This document shows, one piece after another, positions 12,970 through 17,666 of a DNA stretch of 17,666 bases (position 1 is its first letter; every line of letters begins with the position of its first letter). The translations under genes and the position numbers were made by a program. Below the pieces are notes generated by a model. The model saw only the letters and a list, made by a program, of their open reading frames with translations, ran no database searches and was not told the origin of the DNA. The stretch lies in contig JAEWEZ010000149.1 of the NCBI GenBank assembly GCA_023389045.1, positions 1 through 17,666 of the forward strand, written 5' to 3'. Source of the DNA: Actinomycetes bacterium. GTDB taxonomy: Bacteria > Actinomycetota > Actinomycetes > Actinomycetales > Dermabacteraceae.

Positions 12970-14430
12970 ATGAAAATCTCCGTGATCGGTGTTGGCTACC
13001 TCGGAGCCGTCCATGCCGCGAGCATGGCGAGCATCGGGCATGAGGTGATCGGCCTCGACGTTGATACCGAACGGATCCGCCAGCTCAACGCGGGAATCGC
13101 CCCCTTCCACGAACCCGACTTTGAACCCCTCCTGCGCGCCGGCATCGAAGCCGGAACCCTCCGCTTCACCACCGACTACGCCGAAATCGCCACCGCCGAC
13201 GTGCACTTCCTCGGGCTCGGAACCCCCCAACTGCCCAACGGAAACGGCGCCGACCTGCGTTACCTCGAGGCCGCCGTGAGCATCCTCGCCACGCACCTGC
13301 CCGCCCGCCACGGCGCGCCCACCCTCGTCGTCGGCAAATCCACCGTGCCCGTCGGCACCGCCCGACGCCTCGCCCGCACCCTCGCCCACCTCGACGGAGT
13401 GCGCCTGCTGTGGAACCCCGAGTTCCTGCGTGAAGGCTTCGCCGTCGTAGACACCCTGCGGCCCGACCGCATCGTCTACGGCGTCAACACCCCCGCGAGC
13501 GACCCCGAACCGCGCGAGGACCACCCCGCGGTGCAGATGCTCGACGCCGTCTACGCGCCGGTGCTCGCACACGGCATGCCGCGCCTGCTGATGGGCCTCG
13601 AAGCCGCCGAACTGGTCAAGGCCAGTGCCAACGCCTTCCTCGCCACCAAAATCTCCTTCATCAACGCGATCGCCGAAATCTGTGAAGCAACCGGCGCCGA
13701 CGTCACCCACGTGGCCCGCGCCATCGGCATGGATGAACGGATCGGACGGCGCTTCCTGCGCGCCGGCGTCGGCTTCGGCGGCGGCTGCCTCCCCAAAGAC
13801 ATCCGCGCCTTCGTTGCCAGCGCCGAAGACCTCGGCTGCGGCTCCTCCCTCGCCTTCCTGCGTGAGGTCGATGCGATCAACCAGCGCCGCCGCGACCGGG
13901 TGGTGCAGTGGGCGCGGGAAATGCTCGTGGGGAGTGAAGGGGCCGACGGGGTGCCTGCGTGTGGCGGTGCCGGTGGTGCCGATAGTGCCTTTGATGCCGG
14001 TAGTGCCCGTAGTGCCCGTAGTGCCGACGGGACTGGCGGCGACGGAGGGAACACATTGGCCGGGAAACGGATCGCCATCCTCGGCGCCTCCTTCAAACCC
14101 GACAGCGACGACGTGCGCGACTCCCCGGCCCTCGAAATCGCCGAACGCCTCATGGACGCGGGCGCGGATGTGTGCGTCACCGACCCTGCCGCCCTCGAGA
14201 ACGCGCGACGTCGCGTGCCCGGGCTCCACACCGCATCCGACCTGGCCACAGCCCTGCGCGATGCCGACCTCGTGCTGCTGCTGACCGAATGGACGCACTA
14301 CCGAGACCTCGACCCCGATGAACTCCGGCCCCTTCTGCGGCACCCCTGCATCATCGACGGACGCGGAGTGATCGACCCTGCCCAGTGGCGTGATGCCGGA
14401 TGGGAAGTGCGCGCCCTCGGACGGCCCTAA
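12970..14430 (+). CDS. ugd: UDP-glucose 6-dehydrogenase
   Basis: A 486-residue cytosolic enzyme that oxidises UDP-glucose twice with NAD+ to UDP-glucuronate, a precursor of surface polysaccharides. The NAD-binding Rossmann fold opens at once (MKISVIGVGYLGAVHAASMA), followed by GTPQ, KSTVPVGTA, NPEFLREG, the conserved lysine in LVKASANAF (K217) and the catalytic cysteine in GVGFGGGCLPKD (C273). The UDP-binding C-terminal domain (about 363-486) has LGASFKPDSDDVRDSP. Between them, residues 321-362 are a Gly/Ala/Ser/Asp-rich insert that normal family members lack. ATG 12970 has GGGAG 5 nt upstream and starts exactly at the fold. No glycosyltransferase is adjacent. Identity is firm, though GDP-mannose dehydrogenase-like specificity cannot be excluded by eye. 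Confidence 0.95.
   Translation: MKISVIGVGYLGAVHAASMASIGHEVIGLDVDTERIRQLNAGIAPFHEPDFEPLLRAGIEAGTLRFTTDYAEIATADVHFLGLGTPQLPNGNGADLRYLEAAVSILATHLPARHGAPTLVVGKSTVPVGTARRLARTLAHLDGVRLLWNPEFLREGFAVVDTLRPDRIVYGVNTPASDPEPREDHPAVQMLDAVYAPVLAHGMPRLLMGLEAAELVKASANAFLATKISFINAIAEICEATGADVTHVARAIGMDERIGRRFLRAGVGFGGGCLPKDIRAFVASAEDLGCGSSLAFLREVDAINQRRRDRVVQWAREMLVGSEGADGVPACGGAGGADSAFDAGSARSARSADGTGGDGGNTLAGKRIAILGASFKPDSDDVRDSPALEIAERLMDAGADVCVTDPAALENARRRVPGLHTASDLATALRDADLVLLLTEWTHYRDLDPDELRPLLRHPCIIDGRGVIDPAQWRDAGWEVRALGRP
13930..14055 (+). repeat. Minisatellite inside ugd encoding a low-complexity insert
   Basis: Within this in-frame stretch the 9-mer word GTAGTGCCC is repeated in tandem at about 14000-14025, with variants GATAGTGCC, GATGCCG and GGTGCC around it. 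It encodes the Gly/Ala/Ser-rich linker (GGAGGADSAFDAGSARSARS) between the central and C-terminal domains of Ugd. Unit length is a multiple of three, so copy changes would keep the frame. Confidence 0.7.
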
Positions 14431-14433
14431 GAC

Positions 14434-14494
14434 GTCGGGAGAAAATCGGAAGAACGTCGGGAGAGCGCTGAGAGAGTGCTGGGAGAGCGTTGGG
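14434..14494. repeat. 11-bp GA-rich tandem array after ugd
   Basis: Five full units and a half follow each other at exactly 11 bp: GTCGGGAGAAA, ATCGGAAGAAC, GTCGGGAGAGC, GCTGAGAGAGT, GCTGGGAGAGC, then GTTGGG. It starts three bases after the ugd stop. The period is close to one DNA turn, which would put every box on the same face. No dyad is present. Confidence 0.8.
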
Positions 14495-14554
14495 CCCTGC
14501 GGAAGATAAGTGTTTGAAGTATCCCGGATCGGTGCAGTCTCACAGCTCAGGGGG

Positions 14555-14584
14555 CGGACAAGCCGCCCGTCCTGCCGATACCCT
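14555..14584 (+). promoter_or_regulatory. Candidate promoter of the TerC-family gene
   Basis: CGGACA (14555-14560) and TACCCT (14579-14584, fitting TAnnnT) are 18 nt apart. A GGGCGG/CCGCCC hairpin (14552-14568 region) overlaps the -35. The leader to the TTG start would be about 90 nt. I looked for the yybP-ykoY manganese riboswitch that precedes many TerC/Alx genes and did not find its conserved core. Confidence 0.35.
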
Positions 14585-14682
14585 GACATAGTTGCCCACC
14601 CGGAGCGCGCCGCCGGACCCGAGCGCCGGCCGAGCGTCGCCCAGCGGCCGGGCAGTCCACCCCCTATTGAGAGGCCGCCGTT

Positions 14683-15681
14683 TTGGGAGAACTGCATCTC
14701 GGATTTGAGATCGGGGCGCTCGTCGTCCTGACCCTGATCCTCATCATCGACCTGCTGATCGTCATCAAACGACCGCACGAACCCTCCATGAGGGAAGCCT
14801 CGCTGTGGATTGGCTTTTACGTCAGCCTCGCCCTGATCTTCGCTGGGATCCTGCTGGTCGTTGGCGGTCTTGAACCGTCCGGCAAGTTCATCACCGGCTG
14901 GCTGCTCGAATACTCCCTGAGTATCGACAACCTCTTCGTGTTCATCGTGATCATGTCGAAGTTCGCGGTGCCGCGGAAGTACCAGCAGGAAGTGCTGATG
15001 GTGGGCATCATCATCGCGCTGATCGCCCGCGCCATCTTCATCCTGCTCGGCGCCGTGATCGTCGAACGCTTCGCCGTCGTCTTCTACATCTTCGGCATCT
15101 TCCTGCTCTACACCGCGTGGAAGCAGGTCAAGGAAGACGACGAAGACGAAGGCGAATCCTTCATCATGCGTAGCGTGCGCAAGATCTTCCCGGTCTCCGA
15201 CCACTACGACGGGAACAAGCTGCGCACCCGCGTGAACGGCAAGAAGCTGTTCACGCCCATGCTGCTGGTCTTCATCACCATCGGCCTGACCGACGTCATG
15301 TTCGCGCTGGACTCCATCCCCGCGATCTTCGCCATCACGACCAACCCGTTCCTGGTCTTCACCGCCAACCTGTTCGCCCTCATGGGCCTGCGCCAGCTCT
15401 ACTTCCTGCTCGGCGGGCTCATGGATCGCCTGAAGTACCTGCACTTCGGTATTGCCGCGATCCTTGGCTTCATCGGCGTGAAGCTCATCATCCACGCGAT
15501 CCACAAGGCGCCTCAGCACTGGATCCCCGGCTTCGAGCTGGTGGAGAAGATTCCCGAGGTGCCGCTGTGGCTCTCGCTCTCCGTGATCGTGCTATCGATG
15601 CTCACCGCCACCGTGGCCTCGCTCGTGGCCAGCTCGCGTGACGACTCCCGGGAGATCCGTTCGGGCGTCCCGCATAACTGA
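14683..15681 (+). CDS. TerC/Alx-family integral membrane transporter
   Basis: A 332-residue protein with about nine hydrophobic segments. The family signatures are clear: EYSLSIDNLFVF (76-87) and TDVMFALDSIPAIFAIT (203-219), each carrying membrane-embedded acidic residues, plus the charged loop KQVKEDDEDEGES (147-159). TerC/Alx proteins export metal ions, manganese in the best studied cases, and some aid metal loading of exoenzymes or resist tellurite. Which ion applies here is unknown. The start is TTG 14683, preceded by GAGAGG with 8-nt spacing; no ATG or GTG fits better, since the first helix begins at about residue 8. No ter cluster is present; the gene stands alone. The convergent gluQ ends 321 bp downstream, with palindromic elements between them. 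Confidence 0.92.
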   Translation: MGELHLGFEIGALVVLTLILIIDLLIVIKRPHEPSMREASLWIGFYVSLALIFAGILLVVGGLEPSGKFITGWLLEYSLSIDNLFVFIVIMSKFAVPRKYQQEVLMVGIIIALIARAIFILLGAVIVERFAVVFYIFGIFLLYTAWKQVKEDDEDEGESFIMRSVRKIFPVSDHYDGNKLRTRVNGKKLFTPMLLVFITIGLTDVMFALDSIPAIFAITTNPFLVFTANLFALMGLRQLYFLLGGLMDRLKYLHFGIAAILGFIGVKLIIHAIHKAPQHWIPGFELVEKIPEVPLWLSLSVIVLSMLTATVASLVASSRDDSREIRSGVPHN

Positions 15682-15705
15682 CCTGCGGGAGCTCGGCGGG
15701 GGTCT

Positions 15706-15741
15706 GGCTGGGTAGCTGGCTGGGTTGCTGGCTGGGTTGCT
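15706..15741. repeat. Three 12-bp tandem units after the TerC-family gene
   Basis: GGCTGGGTAGCT (15706-15717), GGCTGGGTTGCT (15718-15729) and GGCTGGGTTGCT (15730-15741) form a clean tandem array starting 25 bp after the stop. A separate pair of 15-mers, GCCCACCTCAGGCCC, lies at 15781-15795 and 15799-15813. The 321-bp gap up to gluQ holds these and two palindromic elements, and no gene was seen. Confidence 0.85.
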
Positions 15742-15749
15742 GTGAGGCC

Positions 15750-15777
15750 GTGCACAAAAGGGGTTTCTCAAGCCCCC
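15750..15777. repeat. Truncated copy B of the 74-bp element, minus-strand terminator-like
   Basis: GTGCACAAAAGGGGTTTCT (15750-15768) matches the 5' end of the full copies, then diverges into CAAGCCCC. The remnant still folds: GGGGTTT pairs with AAGCCCC. On the minus strand this reads as a 7-bp stem followed by TTTTGTG, a standard intrinsic terminator shape for transcripts coming from gluQ. Confidence 0.6.
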
Positions 15778-15846
15778 CATGCCCACCTCAGGCCCCACGC
15801 CCACCTCAGGCCCGCACGCCCACCCCGACCCGGCACCCGCGGCCCC

Positions 15847-15920
15847 GTGCACAAAAGGGGCTTCTAGCGGCAGATACTGGAGTTTTTCTCCGGCGTGTGC
15901 TGTCTGAGGCCCCTTTTGTG
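15847..15920. repeat. 74-bp palindromic element, full copy C, bidirectional terminator-like
   Basis: GTGCACAAAAGGGG (15847-15860) and GGCCCCTTTTGTG (15908-15920) close a stem that extends through CTTC/GAGG. The centre is a second hairpin, CTGGAG-TTTTT-CTCCGG. Length is identical to copy A, and the central TGGAGTTTTTCT is fully conserved. It lies between convergent TerC-family and gluQ genes, with an A run before and a T run after the GC stem, the shape of a bidirectional terminator. Confidence 0.75.
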
Positions 15921-16002
15921 TTGCGGTGGCGGGGGAAGGCCCTGCTGGGGGTGGCCTGTGGGCTGTGCTGCAGTCGCCGGGTCACGCTGCCCGAGCCCAC
16001 AC

Positions 16003-16911
16003 CTACAGCGCCGGCAGATCCACCACCCAGGGCTCGCGCACCAGCGTGGCCGGATCCCACGCCTCCAACACATCGGCCGCCGTGCGGCAGCCGTGAAGCC
16101 CCAGTGAAGCGCCGATCCTCTCCATCACATCGGCCACGCTTTCCCCCCACTCCAGGCGATCACGCAGCGTGACCGCTCCGTCGCGCTTGGCCAGCCGCGC
16201 CCCCTGCGTATTGATCGCGAGCGGCACATGCGCATACTCCGGCTCCGGCAGGCCGAGGAGCTGCGCCAGATGCGCCTGACGCGGAGCCGAGGACAGCAGG
16301 TCATCGGCCCGCACCACCTGATCAACCCCCGCCGCGGCATCATCAACCACCACGGCAAGGTTGTAGGCGACCACACCGTCACCGCGGCGGAGCACCACAT
16401 CGTCCACCGGCCCGTCGACCTCACCCGCCCACAGGTCGCGCACCCGCCAAGAATGCACATCGGCGCGAAGCCGCAGCGCAGGCTCCCGCTTGAGCTCCCG
16501 CATCCGGGCGCGGCCCCGTTCCCGCGCGGCCTCGTCCAGGTCACGGCAGGTGCCGGGATAGGCGCCGGGCGGGGCATGCGGGGCGCTCGGCGCTTCCAGG
16601 ATTTCGCGTCGCGTGCAGTAACACTCGTAGATGAGGCCTGCCGCATCGAGGCAGGCAAGCGCCTCCGCGTAGGCCGCGCCCCGCTCAGACTGGCGCACCA
16701 CCGGGCCATCCCAGTCGACACCCAGAGCCGCGAGGTCCTCCAGTTGCCGCTGCTCAGCACCCGGCCGCACCCGATCCAGATCTTCCACGCGCAGATGGAA
16801 GGCCCGCCCGGTGCGCCGCGCGAGCACCCACGCGAGCACGGCGGTGCGCAGATTGCCCAGGTGCAGGTCGCCGCTGGGGGAGGGGGCGTAGCGTCCAGCG
16901 CCGGTGGTCAC
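16003..16911 (-). CDS. gluQ: Glutamyl-Q tRNA(Asp) synthetase
   Basis: A 302-residue paralogue of glutamyl-tRNA synthetase lacking the anticodon-binding domain. It activates glutamate and attaches it to the queuosine base at position 34 of tRNA-Asp. The class I catalytic fold is evident: YAPSPSGDLHLGNLRTA (8-24, HIGH-like), RVEDLDRVRPG (41-51), the zinc cluster C97-x-C99 with Y118 and C122, and ARLAKRDG (238-245, KMSKS-like). The length fits the family (about 290-310). GTG 16911 has AAGGAG 7 nt upstream and overlaps the stop of the preceding acetyltransferase gene (GTGA), so the two are translated together. The stop is TAG at 16003, followed by the palindromic elements as likely terminators. 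The organism should then make or salvage queuosine. Confident. Confidence 0.94.
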   Translation of the reverse strand: MTTGAGRYAPSPSGDLHLGNLRTAVLAWVLARRTGRAFHLRVEDLDRVRPGAEQRQLEDLAALGVDWDGPVVRQSERGAAYAEALACLDAAGLIYECYCTRREILEAPSAPHAPPGAYPGTCRDLDEAARERGRARMRELKREPALRLRADVHSWRVRDLWAGEVDGPVDDVVLRRGDGVVAYNLAVVVDDAAAGVDQVVRADDLLSSAPRQAHLAQLLGLPEPEYAHVPLAINTQGARLAKRDGAVTLRDRLEWGESVADVMERIGASLGLHGCRTAADVLEAWDPATLVREPWVVDLPAL

Positions 16912-17636
16912 GGGCGATCTCCTTCGAGGGGGCGAGGTCGGGGAGCAGGGGGCGGTGGGGTAGAGGGCGATGAATCCACGAACAGTGGCGCCGGGCGTGC
17001 CGGGAGCACGAGCAGCACATCGTCGGCGCGGCCGCCCGGCACGGGACGCAGCAGATCGGCGGAACGGAAACCGAGGCGCTGCGCCAATCGACGCGAGGGG
17101 TGATTGCTAGCTGAGGTCACCGCCAGAACCTCCCGCCCCTGCGGCCCGTGCACCGGATGCTGCAAGAGCGCGCGCATGGCCTCGGTGGCGATGCCGTGGC
17201 CATGCCATGCCGGAGCAAGGCGCCAGTACGCATTGAGGGCCTGGGGAGCGACCGGGTCATCCGCGGGCAGAGGCGCGATCGCGACCACACCGAGCAGAGG
17301 AGAGCCGTTCAAAAGACCCGCGGTGGCCCGGTCCGGGCCGCGTGCCCCGTCGGCCCCCTCACCAGCACCATCTCGCCAGCGCACACACCACGGCCCGCGC
17401 CCCGCGCGCTCCCACTGGCTGCGCCACACGTCGAGTACCCAGCGCATTTGCGCGGGGTCGGTGAGCGGCGGGGTGGAATCGTGCAGGAAAGCGGCGGGGT
17501 CGCTATGCAGGGCCCAGAGGTCCTGCTCATCGCGCTGGACCACGGGGGTGAGGGCAAGCCGTTCGGTGAGCAGCCGTGGTTCGCCATGGCCCTCGGGGCG
17601 GTGGGCTGAGGTTTCGGGCTCATGCCCGTCGGGCAT
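16908..17636 (-). CDS. GNAT-family N-acetyltransferase (RimJ/RimL type)
   Basis: A 242-residue (as drawn) GNAT acetyltransferase of the Acetyltransf_3 kind, which moves an acetyl group from acetyl-CoA to an amine of a protein or small molecule. PRLLTERLALTPVVQRD (20-36) is the usual opening strand, AYWRLAPAWHGHGIATEAMRALL (about 135-157) contains the Q/RxxGxG/A-type acetyl-CoA loop in variant form (HGHGIA), and SASNHPSRRLAQRLGF (175-190) is the closing motif. A Gly/Asp-rich insertion (90-105) and a Pro-rich tail (222-240) are extra. Start ATG 17636 has no clear SD, and the frame stays open to the window edge, so the true start may lie outside. Its end overlaps gluQ by four bases. Substrate unknown. 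Confidence 0.85.
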   Translation of the reverse strand: MPDGHEPETSAHRPEGHGEPRLLTERLALTPVVQRDEQDLWALHSDPAAFLHDSTPPLTDPAQMRWVLDVWRSQWERAGRGPWCVRWRDGAGEGADGARGPDRATAGLLNGSPLLGVVAIAPLPADDPVAPQALNAYWRLAPAWHGHGIATEAMRALLQHPVHGPQGREVLAVTSASNHPSRRLAQRLGFRSADLLRPVPGGRADDVLLVLPARPAPLFVDSSPSTPPPPAPRPRPLEGDRP

Positions 17637-17666
17637 GACGACGGCGCGGCGGCCGCCGTCCGAGGA

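Noticed and set aside
14495..14682. yybP-ykoY manganese riboswitch before the TerC-family gene
   Set aside because: The GGGGAGUAG-like start and the conserved loops are not visible. Not excluded by computation.
12913..15519. 868-codon open frame on the minus strand
   Set aside because: It lies antisense to ugd and the TerC-family gene, both of which have clear family motifs. It is an artefact of the G/C-ending codons; its His/Asp/Glu/Val/Gly composition shows no domain.
1..17666. CRISPR array, insertion sequence, tRNA or rRNA genes
   Set aside because: The tandem repeats seen have units of 9-18 bp with no spacers. No transposase or integrase frame, and no tRNA-like cloverleaf, was noticed on either strand.

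Overview
The window comes from a high-GC Gram-positive bacterium, almost certainly an actinomycete. Coding frames end mostly in G or C, GTG and TTG starts are common, and several genes look leaderless. Other signs are a class II GlpX fructose-bisphosphatase, a Tat-exported PHP metallohydrolase and an LPxTG-like wall-anchored protein. The style would fit Micrococcales (for example Dermabacteraceae or relatives), but the genus cannot be fixed by eye. It looks like ordinary chromosome: no transposase, phage gene, CRISPR array, tRNA or rRNA was seen.

Left part (1-5460). A Tat-exported PHP (CehA/McbA-type) metallohydrolase (minus) is divergent from a secreted, Pro/Thr/Glu-rich protein with a LGRTG wall-sorting signal (plus). 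Then come a DUF2871 membrane protein with a leaderless-type promoter, a short minus-strand coding remnant, and a translationally coupled pair made of a DUF624/YesL-like membrane protein and a LacI-family repressor.

Middle (5462-12619). A 992-residue YhgE/Pip-family membrane protein (minus), with two long blocks of LxxGxxx heptads, is read from a leaderless-type promoter that overlaps a three-armed palindrome. Divergent from it is glpX, followed by an NrtR-like Nudix/winged-helix regulator, an M20 amidohydrolase and an overlapping lipoprotein gene.

Right part (12620-17666). This holds UDP-glucose 6-dehydrogenase with a minisatellite-encoded insert, a TerC-family transporter with a TTG start, and, convergent to it, an overlapping GNAT acetyltransferase-gluQ pair reaching the right edge.

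The most unusual features are non-coding. A 74-bp palindromic element occurs as two full copies (about 78% identical by eye) and one 5' fragment, all in intergenic sequence downstream of genes. Different short tandem repeats begin within about 25 bp of the stop codon of many genes. A GA-rich array of exactly 11-bp units follows ugd. One hairpin left arm with three alternative right arms lies between the YhgE gene and glpX. No complete new multi-gene system is evident. The dispersed palindrome and the 3'-flank repeats are the best leads for something undescribed.
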